A stretch of 64,000 nucleotides of DNA from Saccharopolyspora erythraea (GTDB taxonomy: Bacteria; Actinomycetota; Actinomycetes; Mycobacteriales; Pseudonocardiaceae). The notes beneath the pieces were generated by a model that had not been told where the DNA came from, did not search any database, and worked only from the letters and a program-made list of their open reading frames with translations. The translations under genes were made by a program, and so were the position numbers. Location: the NCBI RefSeq assembly GCF_018141105.1, contig NZ_CP054839.1, positions 3,906,001 to 3,970,000 on the forward strand, given 5' to 3'. Positions 12,276 through 21,411 of the stretch are shown in pieces. Every line of letters begins with the position of its first letter. Position 1 is the stretch's first letter.

Positions 12276-14810
12276 TCAGGCGTTCGGCCTGCCGAAGAAC
12301 GGCAGCACGCGGCCGTGACCGTCGAGCGTCGCCGCGACGGCGCTCAGCACACCGGCGCCGCCGGTGGCGAGGTCCATCGACAGGCGGAGCAACTGGTTGC
12401 CGGGCATGGCGATTCCGCCGTCACCGTGCGGGATCGCGTGCCAGCCGAGCGCGGTCAGGTGCCGCGAGACCGCGTCGGTCCACATCGGATCGGGGGCGCG
12501 GCGGTTCGCCGCGGCCAGTGCGGCGAGCAGACCGCAGCGCCCGAAGAGCAGGCCCGGGTGGATCACGAACTCGCCGAGGCAGCCGCGCAGCAGCTCGGGC
12601 TGGCGCTCCAGGCAGGTCGCGTCCGGGTGGCGCGCGGCGAGCTCCTCGGCGACCAGGGCGATTCCGGCGCTGCCGACCGCGAGGTAGGGCAGCGTCCGGG
12701 TGCCGCTGTCGCGGACCTGCAACGCGCCGTCGTCGGTGGCCACGCACTCGTCGAGGTCGCGCAGGAGCGCGCGGTCGGCGAGTTCGAGCCAGCCGCGGTC
12801 GCCGGTGTCGTCGTGCAGGTGGGTGAACAGCAGCGCCGGGCCGGACCAGCCGTCGAGCAGGCCGGCGCGTCCCACCGAGCCCGGCGGCAGGGCAACGCGC
12901 AGCGCGTCGGCCAACCGGTCGCCCAGGTCGCGGGCGCACTCCCGCAGCTCGCGATCGTCCCTTGTGGACGCCAAGTGCAGCAGGTTCAGCGCGATCCCCG
13001 ACAGTCCGCTGCCGAAACCGTGGTCGCGGGTCTGCTCGACCAGGGTCGCGGCGCCGTCGAGCAGGGCGTCGGCGTCGTCGTGGTGGCCGAGGTTCTCCAG
13101 CACGTGGGCGATGCCGTGTGCGCCGTCCAGGAAACCGGGCCGGGCCGGTGCGGTGCGTCGCACCGCGTCGACCAGCCAGCGCTCGTGCTCGGGATAGCGG
13201 CCGAGCCCGGCGGAGTCCAGCGCGTGCAGCACACCCGCGGCGCCGTAGGCGAAGCAGGTGCCGCCGACGCGGAACTGCTCGATGTCGCCGGGGAACAGCC
13301 GGTCCTCGCGCTCGGGCGTCGCCGAGGAGAGCATCGCCTCGGCCAGGCCCTTGCGCACCACGCCCCAGTCCGGGACGGCGTGGTCGAGCTCGGTCACCGA
13401 AGTCTCGGTCCCGAGCAGCTCGCGGCGGATCTGGTCGCCGAAGCCCGCGGGAAGCGGGAACCGCCGCTCGACGACGTCGACGAACCCTGCCAGCTTGCCT
13501 GGCGCCAGCTCCAGCAGCGGGTTGAGCGGCAGGAACATCCACAGCTTCAGCGCGGCCAGCGCGTACCGGTCGATGGAGACGCCGGTGCGCCCCTCGGGCG
13601 CCCGGAACCCGGGTGCGCCGAGCGCGGGCCGTGCGGCGGCGGAGTCGGTGGAGGCCATCTCGAAGTCGATGACCGAGACCTCGTCGTCCTCGTCGACGAG
13701 GACGTTCAGCCCGTGCAGGTCGCCGAAGACCACGCCGCGCTCGTGCACGCGGTCCAGCAGCCGCTCGACCCGCTCCAGCAGTGCCAGGGCGCGCCGGGTG
13801 TAGTCGGCGATCTCCTGCTCGGTGGGGTGTTGCCGGGTGAGCGGATAGGTGCGTGCCAGCCACGTGCCCAGCGGTGTGCCGGGAACCAGGTCCATGGCGA
13901 GGAAGGTGTGCTCCCACAGTTGGAACAGCTCGTGCACGGCGGGGACACCGCCGATGCCGTCGAGCAGGCGCAGCACCTCGTGTTCCCGGTGCAGCCGGGC
14001 CACGGCGTCGGTGCCGTCGCGGTCCAGTCCCGCGTGCGGGCGGGCTTCCTTGAGCACGACCTCGGCGCCGTCGGACTTGCGGACGGCGCGGTAGACCCCG
14101 CCGCCGTTGGAGAAGTGCATCGACGAGGTGACGCGGTACCCGAAGGCGGCGCGGTCGCCGCCCTTGCGGGCGGCCAGCGACGCGCTCAGGCACTCCGGCG
14201 GGGACACCCACTCGGGCAAGGAGAATCCCGGGTTGCGCTTGTCGGGAACCAGCTCGCCGTCCGGCCCGGTGATGGCGAGAACCCGGGTTCCGTCGAACTC
14301 GACCCAGCGTTCCACGAATCCGCCGTAACGAACGTACAGCGGGCCCTGCTCATAACGCAGATCGCTGAGGATGTAAGGACCCGGTTCGCCCCGCAATTGC
14401 GGTGCCAATTCGGCGAGCACGGTGGCCAGGTGTCCGTCGTCCACCGGATAAATGGTGACCAGCTTCCCGCTCGCCGAGCGCGGCGCGTATTTGGCGTTGC
14501 GCGCGAGGAGCACGCGGGGGCCGCGCAGGTGTTTGAACGCGATGCGTTCTCGCAGGCAGTAGCGGTGGACCGCGGCCAGCACCCGTTCTGCGTTGCCGAG
14601 CGTGGCCGACACGTGCACTTTCCAGCCCTGCTCGGGGAGAACGACCTCGGCCGGGCGCAGCATGCGCCATGTTCCGAGTGCGCTTTGCACCCAGTCGCTT
14701 CCGGGCTCGGGCAGCTGTCGGGCGTACTCGTCCTGAGAACCGGAGTGCCGGCGTTGCTCGTCGAAGAAGAGCGGATCGGCGAAGCAGAAAGCCTCGTACC
14801 GCAGATCCAT
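12276..14810 (-). CDS. Class III lanthipeptide synthetase (LanKC: lyase-kinase-cyclase)
   Basis: 844 residues, the usual LanKC length. The N-terminal third (1-220) is the phospho-Ser/Thr lyase region. The kinase domain has glycine loop SNGGGVYRA (234-242), VVLKEARP (Lys254), catalytic GDLHGLN (363-369) and a DFE in place of DFG (382-384). The C-terminal 300 residues form a LanC-like toroid (GFGSGLSGIALNLL, GLLDGWSGPALLF, GRCGLLAALAA) without the Cys-His-Gly zinc site of class I, II and IV cyclases, which places it in class III. It phosphorylates and dehydrates the precursor at 12064 and cyclises it. The start follows GAGAGGG; first gene of the operon. Confidence 0.94.
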   Translation of the reverse strand: MDLRYEAFCFADPLFFDEQRRHSGSQDEYARQLPEPGSDWVQSALGTWRMLRPAEVVLPEQGWKVHVSATLGNAERVLAAVHRYCLRERIAFKHLRGPRVLLARNAKYAPRSASGKLVTIYPVDDGHLATVLAELAPQLRGEPGPYILSDLRYEQGPLYVRYGGFVERWVEFDGTRVLAITGPDGELVPDKRNPGFSLPEWVSPPECLSASLAARKGGDRAAFGYRVTSSMHFSNGGGVYRAVRKSDGAEVVLKEARPHAGLDRDGTDAVARLHREHEVLRLLDGIGGVPAVHELFQLWEHTFLAMDLVPGTPLGTWLARTYPLTRQHPTEQEIADYTRRALALLERVERLLDRVHERGVVFGDLHGLNVLVDEDDEVSVIDFEMASTDSAAARPALGAPGFRAPEGRTGVSIDRYALAALKLWMFLPLNPLLELAPGKLAGFVDVVERRFPLPAGFGDQIRRELLGTETSVTELDHAVPDWGVVRKGLAEAMLSSATPEREDRLFPGDIEQFRVGGTCFAYGAAGVLHALDSAGLGRYPEHERWLVDAVRRTAPARPGFLDGAHGIAHVLENLGHHDDADALLDGAATLVEQTRDHGFGSGLSGIALNLLHLASTRDDRELRECARDLGDRLADALRVALPPGSVGRAGLLDGWSGPALLFTHLHDDTGDRGWLELADRALLRDLDECVATDDGALQVRDSGTRTLPYLAVGSAGIALVAEELAARHPDATCLERQPELLRGCLGEFVIHPGLLFGRCGLLAALAAANRRAPDPMWTDAVSRHLTALGWHAIPHGDGGIAMPGNQLLRLSMDLATGGAGVLSAVAATLDGHGRVLPFFGRPNA

Positions 14811-15304
14811 TCCAGCCCTCTCGGTGTTGGGACGTGAGTCGTGTGGGGACGTGAGTCATCGATCGGGGTTAGCGGGAAACCGCGACCGGCGTCTTCGAAT
14901 TTCGGCGCAGGTGCCGTCGATAAATTTCGCCACGTTTTTCCGGGCGCACCAAGCCGCCGTATCGGTGATGCGGATGGGCTGAAGGAGTGAGGCAGTTTTC
15001 GGAAATACTGATAGGTAGTATGCACAGAGTGATCACGCTCTGAGGTGAATCACCCGTTCGCCCAGTAACAAGCCCTCCTTCCAGCGAAGATGGGATCGGC
15101 CGCGATAGGACCATCAGAGTGGTGTCGCATATCTCGTAATTCCGGTGAATTGCTTTCCGATCGGGTGCGAATGCTCGCCCACGGCGAGCGGACGTCGGCC
15201 TCCCGGGATGTGGCCCGCCGTCCGAGCGGCCCGGCCCGCTGCCGGGCACGCGCCCGCGCCTCAACCGGGGGTGAGCTGTCAGGGGGAGCGGTTAGGCTGC
15301 CGCA
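14811..15304. promoter_or_regulatory. Divergent control region upstream of the lanthipeptide operon
   Basis: About 490 bases between the synthetase gene (minus) and the YjbR-family gene (plus). The part 14930-15160 is distinctly less GC-rich than its surroundings. It contains a GTGATCAC palindrome (15029-15036) flanked by CAGAG (15025-15029) and CTCTG (15038-15042). In SapB-type clusters a RamR-class regulator binds repeats upstream of the synthetase gene; whether this dyad has that role is inference. No coding frame is credible here. Confidence 0.45.
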
Positions 15305-15679
15305 ATGACGCCGAAGGAGCTCAGGGCCGCCTGTCTGGGGTTCGCCGGTGCTCGCGAGGAGTTCCCCTTCGACGAGGCCAACAGCGTCTTCAAGGTCGTG
15401 GGGAAGATCTTCGCGCTCAGCAGGCTGGACGCCAGTCCGCTGCGGGTGAGCCTGAAGTGCGACCCGGAGCTGGCGGTGCAGCTGCGCGGCACGTATCCGG
15501 CCATCACGCCCGGCTACCACCTCCCGAAGCGGCACTGGAACACCGTGGTCCTCGACGGTTCGGTGCCCGACCGCCTCGTCCTGGAGATGATCGAGGACTC
15601 CTACGACCTCGTGGTCTCCAAGCTGGCGAAGCGCGAGCAGGAGAAGCTGATGTGGATCGGCCTCAGCGACGAGGAGTGA
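15305..15679 (+). CDS. MmcQ/YjbR-family protein
   Basis: 124 residues of the small YjbR/MmcQ fold, with the usual landmarks: early EFPFDEAN, VVGKIFAL, then LKCDPELAVQLRGTYPAITPGYHLPKRHWNTV split over the middle, and LVVSKLAKREQ at the end. The family is often annotated as DNA-binding, but its biochemical role is poorly defined. Start ATG; only a distant GGGGAG is seen upstream. It is divergent from the lanthipeptide operon and probably unrelated to it. Confidence 0.85.
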   Translation: MTPKELRAACLGFAGAREEFPFDEANSVFKVVGKIFALSRLDASPLRVSLKCDPELAVQLRGTYPAITPGYHLPKRHWNTVVLDGSVPDRLVLEMIEDSYDLVVSKLAKREQEKLMWIGLSDEE

Positions 15680-15722
15680 GGCGGGGCGCGCTCCGGCGCG
15701 TGCAGGCTCGCGGCTTCGTGGC

Positions 15723-16379
15723 ATGACTTCCCGCCGCGCGGGCGGAAATCCCGCGGCAAGACTCGATGAACATCTGTGGCGGCTTCTCCTCGGCTCGCGG
15801 CGTTGCGATACGAATGTGCCCGTGGTGGTTGGCGCCGGGGCGGCAGGCCCGCCGAAGTGGGCAGTCCGTGCGGCGCACGCGGCAGCGCTGTGCGCGGTGC
15901 CGTCGGGCCTGTGGCGGATCGCGCTCGGGCTGGGAGTGCCCGTCGGTTTCAGCGAGGCGTGGCTGCGGAGCGCGGGCCTGCCGGGGTGGGAGACGGTGAA
16001 GGTCGTGGCGCTCAGCGTCGGCGTCGAAGTACTGGCGCTGCTGACACTGGGACTGGTGCGGCGCTGGGGTGAGGTGGTGCCGAGCTGGGTTCCGGTGCTG
16101 GCGGGCAGGCCGATTCCGCTGCTGTTCGCCGCCGTCCCCGCGTTCTGCGGCGCGGTCGCGCTGAGCGCGGTCACGGGGGTGGGTGCGGCGCAGTGGGGCG
16201 AGGCAGGGGTGACCGCGGATCCTGGTGCGCCACGCGGGTTCGCGGGCGCGGTGATGGCCGCCTGCTACGCGCCGATGATGGCGTGGGGGCCGCTCCTGCT
16301 GGCGGTGACCGGTTCCTACTGCTTCCGCCGCTTGCGGCGGTCACCCTGCACGAACGGCGGTGGAACCGCAAGCGCATGA
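15723..16379 (+). CDS. Predicted integral membrane protein
   Basis: Up to 218 residues, with about four hydrophobic segments (for example AAHAAALCAVPSGLWRIALG, VVALSVGVEVLALLTLGLV, IPLLFAAVPAFCGAVALSAV and AACYAPMMAWGPLLLAVTG) and a basic C-terminus. The family is not recognised. The start is uncertain: the ATG at 15723 has no clear ribosome binding site, and the in-frame GTG at 15816, just before PVVVGAGAAGPP, removes a low-complexity leader and is equally likely. Confidence 0.6.
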   Translation: MTSRRAGGNPAARLDEHLWRLLLGSRRCDTNVPVVVGAGAAGPPKWAVRAAHAAALCAVPSGLWRIALGLGVPVGFSEAWLRSAGLPGWETVKVVALSVGVEVLALLTLGLVRRWGEVVPSWVPVLAGRPIPLLFAAVPAFCGAVALSAVTGVGAAQWGEAGVTADPGAPRGFAGAVMAACYAPMMAWGPLLLAVTGSYCFRRLRRSPCTNGGGTASA

Positions 16380-16503
16380 GCAGTTCCGGCACCGGAAGCC
16401 CGGCGGCCGTTGGAGGTGGTCGTGCGGCGCACTAGAAATGGGACCGTGCCTGACGAAGGACCGCTAGTCGGCAGGCGCGGAACTCTCGGCGGCTTGCGAG
16501 GCG

Positions 16504-18990
16504 GTGGGCGACCCGCAGTGCCCTGGGGTGGTCATCGCCGGACGGCGCGGGACCGGACGCTCCCGGTTGCTCCGTGAAGTGCTCCGATCGGTCTCGGAAC
16601 TCGAGTACCGGACGGAACTGGTGCACGGTACCGCCGCGGGACGGGAGATCCCGTTCGGTGCCATGGCCCGGGTCCTGCGCGGTGCCGACGCCGCGTCGAT
16701 GGCGACGGCGTCGATGGCCACCGCGATCCGCACGACCGTCGACGCCTACACCGCCGCCGAGGACACCGGTCGGCACGTGGTCGCCGTGGATGACGCGCAC
16801 CTGCTGGACCCGCAGTCGGCAGCCCTGCTGCACGCGCTCGCCGCCGACGGCCGGGTGCGGGTCGTGCTCACCGTCGACACCGAGGCCGACGCCCCGGACG
16901 CGGTGACGGCGGTGTGGAAGGACCTGGGGGCCAGGTGGGTCGCCGTGCGCCCGCTGGGCGTGGAGGAGGTCGCCGAGGTGCTTTCCGGCGTGCTCGGTGG
17001 CCCTGTCGACGCGGCGCTGGTGCACGCGGTCGCGCACATGGCGCAGGGCAACCCGCTGTGGGTGCGGGAACTCGTGCGGGGTGCATGCGAGTCGTCCGCG
17101 CTCTCCCGGGCCGGAAGCGGGTTGTGGCAGCTCGTGGACGAGCTCCCGTTCCCGGCGCGGCTGCACCACCTGGCGTGCCGGCAGTGGGGCGGTTCCTCGC
17201 AGGCCAGCCACGACGTGGCGGTCTGGCTGGCGGTGGCGGGCGGTCGGCTCCCGCTGCACCACCTCGAACGCGTCGCGGACTGGGAGGCGATCGCAGGGAC
17301 GGAGGCCGAGGACGTCGTCACCGTCGAGCTCGGCGCGCAGGGCGACGCGGTGCGGCTGGCGCACCCGCTGCACGGGATGTTCCTGCGCCACCGGACGCCG
17401 AACCTGGACCAGCGGCGCTGGCGCGGGCTGCTCGCGGAGTCGCTGCTGGCCGACCCCCGCACCACCCCGGCCGGCCTCGCCCGCGCTCTGCGGTGGCGCG
17501 GTGCCGGTGGCGCACCGGACGAGCAGCGCGTGCTCGAAGCGGCAAGGGTGGCGCGCGACAGCGGCGACTACCACGTGGGTATGGAACTGGCCGGAATGCT
17601 CGAAGCGGGAGAACGCACGTGCCCGGAGGCCGCGGTGATCGCCGGCGAGTGCCGGCTGTGGCTCGGGCGCGCCGGTGATGCCGAGGCGTGCTTCCAATCG
17701 GCGATCGACGTACCGGGGCCGACGGCGGCGGTGGCCGCGGTGGGTTCAGCGGCGCGCCTGTTCGCGGAATCGGGTCGTGCGCAGCACAGCTGCGATCAGC
17801 TCGCCGCTGCCGCGCGGGAAGCCGACGAGCCGCTGCGCGGTGTCGCGGTGGCGCTGCGGGCGGGATTCGCCGCTGCCACCGGCAGGGTGGACGAAGCGCT
17901 GGCGATGCTCGACTCCGCCGCGGGCGCACCACGTCCGGCCTTCGCCGAGATCGGCGCGCTGACGGCGGCGGGCCGGCCGCTGGACGCCGTCGCCGCGGCC
18001 GACCGGCCCGGCCGCCGGGCTGGCGGTTTCCAGCCGCCGTCGGACCTCGACCAGATCGCCCTCGTCATCGCGTTGGGCTACGCCGGTGACCACGACCGTG
18101 CCCGGCAGCGGGCGCGAGCCGGCTACCGCGAGGCGGTGCGGGCCCAGCACCGCCCGGCCCAGGCGATGTGGGCCCACGCCCTCGGCGAGCTGGCCGAGCT
18201 CACCGGGGACCTCGTGACCGCTTTGCCGCTGCTGGTGGAGGCGTCCACCATCATGCGCGCGCACCCGGTCGTCCGCGGCCCGCCCGCCCGGGCGCGCTGC
18301 CTTGCCGACGTCGTCGAAGTCGCCGGGCTGAGTGGGCGCAGGGAACGCGCGGCCCGCGCCCTGGCGGAGGCGGCCGAACTGCCACCAGACAGCGGCCGGG
18401 TGCCCAGGCTGGTCGCCGCGCGAGCGAGGTGGGGCGGGGACGACGCTGGGGAGCCGGCCGACGCACTGTGGACCTGCGCGGCCGACGCGCAGGCCGCGGG
18501 CGCGCGGCTGGAAGCGGCCCGGTCGCTGCTGTGCCTGGCCCGGCTCGGTTTCGCCGAGCAGGCCGCGCAACGGCTGGACGACCTCGCGGGCGAACTCCAG
18601 GGGCCGGTCGCGGCGTTGTGGGTGCGCTTCGTCCGCGTGCTCGCGGAAGCGGCGCCGGAAGTCCTGCTCGACACGGCCACGGCGCTGCGCGAGCACGGCC
18701 TGGCGCTGTTGGCCGTCGAGGCCGCCGCCTCGGCCGCCGTGGCACTGCGGCGTGCGGGACGCTTCGGCGAGGCCGCCGCGGTCGGTTGCCGGGTGCTGTG
18801 CGTCGACGAGTTCGGCCCGTTGGACCTGCTGCCCCGCAAGGGAAAAGCATGGCGGCCGGCCAAGAGACCCGAGCGGCTTCGGGCGACCTACACCCGCACC
18901 CAGGGAGCCACTAGGCGGTTTGCTGACATTTCGCCTGCGGTACTGCGGGATGTGTCCGAACCACACCTAGGCCGCGGTCAAGACCACTGA
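16504..18990 (+). CDS. LAL-type (large ATP-binding LuxR-like) regulator, truncated and probably defective
   Basis: 828 residues resembling the AAA-TPR body of LAL regulators: a P-loop (VVIAGRRGTGRSRLLREV, where the usual GKS/T lysine is Arg), VAVDDAHLLDPQSAALLHAL, then alanine-rich helical repeats. Two things are wrong. A typical N-terminus (VPDEGPLVGR) lies in another frame from the GTG at 16446, and AELSAACEAV follows in the main frame, so one base appears shifted near 16475. The C-terminus also lacks the LuxR helix-turn-helix; after LDLLPRKGKAW comes unrelated sequence with no HTH in any frame down to 19200. It may once have controlled the nearby lanthipeptide cluster (inference). A sequencing error could explain the first lesion but not the second. 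Confidence 0.6.
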   Translation: MGDPQCPGVVIAGRRGTGRSRLLREVLRSVSELEYRTELVHGTAAGREIPFGAMARVLRGADAASMATASMATAIRTTVDAYTAAEDTGRHVVAVDDAHLLDPQSAALLHALAADGRVRVVLTVDTEADAPDAVTAVWKDLGARWVAVRPLGVEEVAEVLSGVLGGPVDAALVHAVAHMAQGNPLWVRELVRGACESSALSRAGSGLWQLVDELPFPARLHHLACRQWGGSSQASHDVAVWLAVAGGRLPLHHLERVADWEAIAGTEAEDVVTVELGAQGDAVRLAHPLHGMFLRHRTPNLDQRRWRGLLAESLLADPRTTPAGLARALRWRGAGGAPDEQRVLEAARVARDSGDYHVGMELAGMLEAGERTCPEAAVIAGECRLWLGRAGDAEACFQSAIDVPGPTAAVAAVGSAARLFAESGRAQHSCDQLAAAAREADEPLRGVAVALRAGFAAATGRVDEALAMLDSAAGAPRPAFAEIGALTAAGRPLDAVAAADRPGRRAGGFQPPSDLDQIALVIALGYAGDHDRARQRARAGYREAVRAQHRPAQAMWAHALGELAELTGDLVTALPLLVEASTIMRAHPVVRGPPARARCLADVVEVAGLSGRRERAARALAEAAELPPDSGRVPRLVAARARWGGDDAGEPADALWTCAADAQAAGARLEAARSLLCLARLGFAEQAAQRLDDLAGELQGPVAALWVRFVRVLAEAAPEVLLDTATALREHGLALLAVEAAASAAVALRRAGRFGEAAAVGCRVLCVDEFGPLDLLPRKGKAWRPAKRPERLRATYTRTQGATRRFADISPAVLRDVSEPHLGRGQDH

Positions 18991-19202
18991 TACCACCACG
19001 ATGCACCCGCGTCGGTACTCAGCTCTTCGGCTCAACGCGATAACCCTTTTGCGGACGTGGAATGCGGGCGGCACTCGGTCCGGAGAATATCGTTGAAAAC
19101 GGAGGAACAACGGCACCCCCCGCCGCATCGAGGATGAATAACGATCCGACATATTCCGTGCAGCGGTGAACTACTCCGAGCTCGATTTCCGCTCCGGATG
19201 TG

Positions 19203-19640
19203 TTAGCCCGGCGATCTGTGCGACCGGCCGGAAACCGCCTCGCCGTCCGCGTCGCGGGAATCGGCGTACTGCGCCACCCCGTGGCCCAGCGACCAGTCGA
19301 TCGACTCGTTCTCGGTGACCGTGATGAAGACGTTGCGCGGCTCGGCGCCCGCGTACTCGTGGGCGAGCTCGGCGATCCGCCGGTACAGCGCCCGCTTCTG
19401 CGCGGGCGTGCGTCCCGAGCGCATCGTGATCGCGACGTAGACGATGCCGTCGTCGCGGTGCACGCCGAGGTAGTCGTCGTAGCGCAGCGTGCTGCTGGTG
19501 CCGTCGTGGCTGACCAGCACCTGGAAGCGGTCGTCGGGTGGGATGCCGATCGTCTCGACCATGGCGTCGCGCACGGCTGTGCCGAGCGCTTCGAGCCGGT
19601 CGCCGTCGGCTTTGAGCGCATCGATGCGGACGAACGGCAT
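19203..19640 (-). CDS. Tautomerase-superfamily protein
   Basis: 145 residues starting MPFVRID. After Met removal Pro1 is exposed as the general base that defines the 4-oxalocrotonate tautomerase superfamily. The length and DAMVETIGIPPDDRFQVL resemble the malonate-semialdehyde decarboxylase/cis-CaaD branch rather than the 60-residue 4-OT enzymes. Substrate unknown. The ATG begins one base after the stop of the upstream TetR gene, so the two form an operon and the regulator probably controls it. Confidence 0.85.
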   Translation of the reverse strand: MPFVRIDALKADGDRLEALGTAVRDAMVETIGIPPDDRFQVLVSHDGTSSTLRYDDYLGVHRDDGIVYVAITMRSGRTPAQKRALYRRIAELAHEYAGAEPRNVFITVTENESIDWSLGHGVAQYADSRDADGEAVSGRSHRSPG

Positions 19641-19641
19641 G

Positions 19642-20229
19642 TCAGCGGTCCTCCTTCCGGGAGGGCGTCGTTCGGTGACCGGCGAGCAGGCCGAGCGCGC
19701 CGTCGACGGCCCGGGTGTGCACCTCGGCCGAGTCGGCGGCGCGAGCCAGCACGTAGCCGCCCTGCAGCACCGCCCCCAGCGCGGTGGCCGTGCTCGCGGG
19801 GTCGAGTTCGGCGCCGAGCTCCCCTTCGGCTCGGCCCTGCTCCAGCAGTCCGGCCATCCGTTCGGTGAGCCGGCGGAAGGTCTCCTCGACGGGTCGGCGC
19901 AGCACCGGGTCCGCCATCACGTCCGGGTCCTGGGTCAGGCGGCCGACCGGGCAGCCCTTCAGGGCATCGCGCTCCCGGCGCAGGTAGGCGGTGAGCCGCT
20001 CGACCGCGGTGCCCGGACCGGTGAACTCGGCCTCGGCCCTGTCGCGCATGTCCTCGGCGCTGCGGGTGATCGCGGCGAGCGCCAGGTCGGGTTTGCCGGT
20101 GAAGTGGTGGTACATGCTGCCCTGGCCCGCGCGCGCTCGCTGCTGGATCGCCTTCGGGCTGGTTCCCACGTAGCCGCGCTCCCGCAGCAGCTCGCAGGTG
20201 CTCTGGATGAGTCGTTCCCGCGTGTCCAC
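19642..20229 (-). CDS. TetR/AcrR-family repressor
   Basis: 195 residues from the GTG (VDTRERLIQSTCELLRERGY); an ATG at 20244 would add MYDRA but lies inside a palindrome that looks like the operator. The helix-turn-helix is GTSPKAIQQRARAGQGSMYHHFTGKPDLA, given here only to show the conserved YHHF and K; it resembles the YxaF/LmrA group. First gene of a two-gene operon with the tautomerase. Autoregulation is likely from the 18-bp dyad at 20239-20256. Confidence 0.87.
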   Translation of the reverse strand: MDTRERLIQSTCELLRERGYVGTSPKAIQQRARAGQGSMYHHFTGKPDLALAAITRSAEDMRDRAEAEFTGPGTAVERLTAYLRRERDALKGCPVGRLTQDPDVMADPVLRRPVEETFRRLTERMAGLLEQGRAEGELGAELDPASTATALGAVLQGGYVLARAADSAEVHTRAVDGALGLLAGHRTTPSRKEDR

Positions 20230-20238
20230 GGCTCTATC

Positions 20239-20256
20239 GTACATACTAGTAGGTAC
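20239..20256. promoter_or_regulatory. TetR operator candidate
   Basis: GTACATACTAGTAGGTAC pairs at 8 of 9 positions and sits 10 bases upstream of the TetR GTG start. The position and size suit an autoregulatory TetR operator. Confidence 0.6.
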
Positions 20257-20364
20257 AGAAGCCTCCGGCGGGGATCAACCGCGCAGGTGAGCGGGACCCT
20301 GCCGGCCATCGGCGGGAAGCTCAGGTCGGCGAACGCCGCGGCGGCAACGCGCCTCGCCGGACGC

Positions 20365-21411
20365 CTAGGCCAGCTCGCGGACGAACAGCCCCGGCATGGG
20401 CTTGGGGTCGAAGCAGGTCGACTTCGGCGGCATGGGCACGCCGGCGTCCGAGGTCTCCATGAGCTGCTCGATGGTCGGCGGGTGCGGGACGAGCCGGACC
20501 GCGTTCCTGCCCGCGCACCAGCAGGACTCCATGGCGTGGTGGCTGCCGGTCATCGTCGCGGAGTGGTCGGTGAGACCGCTCAGCGCGGGCACCAGCTCCT
20601 CGTCGACGGTGAAGGCGTCGAGCGAGCGGCGGTTCCGGGGCCGCAGCGCCAGCCGGTACCAGCGGTCGCCCAGCCCCACCGCCACAGCTCCGGGAGCAGT
20701 GACGGCCGCGGCGGTTTCCTCGATCCGCGCGGTGCCCGGATGGGCGGCCAGCCGGTCGAGCACGTCCCGCGCCGACGCGCGCTCCGCGAGCGCGAAGCAC
20801 CGGTGGTATCCGAGGATGCGAGTCTCGTCGCCGGGGAACAGCGCGGCCAGGGTGAAGGCGTGGTCCTGGCCGAGGTGGCGCCCGCGGTCGGCGTGGAGTT
20901 CGGCCGCCGCCATCCGGTGGTGGCCGTCGGCGATGTAGAGCGCGTCGATGCGACCGGCCTCGTCGGTGAGCTCGCGCGCGAGCTCGGCGCTCTCGTGGAT
21001 CCAGACCGAGTGCGCGACCCCGCCCCTGGCCACCCGCACGTCGGGTTCGCGGGCGGTGATCGCGGCGAGCCGGGCGCTCAGCACGCCACGTCCTCTGTGG
21101 ACGAGCATCACCGGGGTCTGCTCGGTCCCGGTGCTCTCGGTCAGCTCGGCGATCTGGCGGACGTGCTCCGGCCGGGTGTCCTCGTGGCGGCGGATCCGGC
21201 CGTTGCGGTAGTCGTCCACCGACACCTCGACCACGACGCCGGTCTGCCGGTGCTGCCCGGATTCGAGCCGGTACACCACGATCGCCGGATCGGGCAGCCG
21301 CAGGGCCGGCCCGTTCGCGCCGTGCGGTCCGGTCAGCAGTGTGCGAGGCGGGCGGAGGGTGATGCCGCGGTGCTCCGGCGGGGCGGCCTGCCGGACGGGG
21401 TAGGCGCTCAC
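20365..21411 (-). CDS. DUF1015-family protein
   Basis: 348 residues of the DUF1015 family, with YIADGHHRMAAA in the middle and a C-terminus ending PKSTCFDPKPMPGLFVREL. Function is not established; members are often next to serine-pathway dehydrogenases, as here. The GTG start overlaps the stop of the upstream dehydrogenase by four bases (GTGA), so the two are translationally coupled. The end resembles other members (VPMPPKSTxFxPK), which argues for a complete gene. Confidence 0.85.
   Translation of the reverse strand: MSAYPVRQAAPPEHRGITLRPPRTLLTGPHGANGPALRLPDPAIVVYRLESGQHRQTGVVVEVSVDDYRNGRIRRHEDTRPEHVRQIAELTESTGTEQTPVMLVHRGRGVLSARLAAITAREPDVRVARGGVAHSVWIHESAELARELTDEAGRIDALYIADGHHRMAAAELHADRGRHLGQDHAFTLAALFPGDETRILGYHRCFALAERASARDVLDRLAAHPGTARIEETAAAVTAPGAVAVGLGDRWYRLALRPRNRRSLDAFTVDEELVPALSGLTDHSATMTGSHHAMESCWCAGRNAVRLVPHPPTIEQLMETSDAGVPMPPKSTCFDPKPMPGLFVRELA

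Noticed and set aside
12315-14837. Plus-strand open frame of 840 codons opposite the synthetase
   Set aside because: Shadow of the lanthipeptide synthetase, which has kinase and cyclase motifs in the minus frame.
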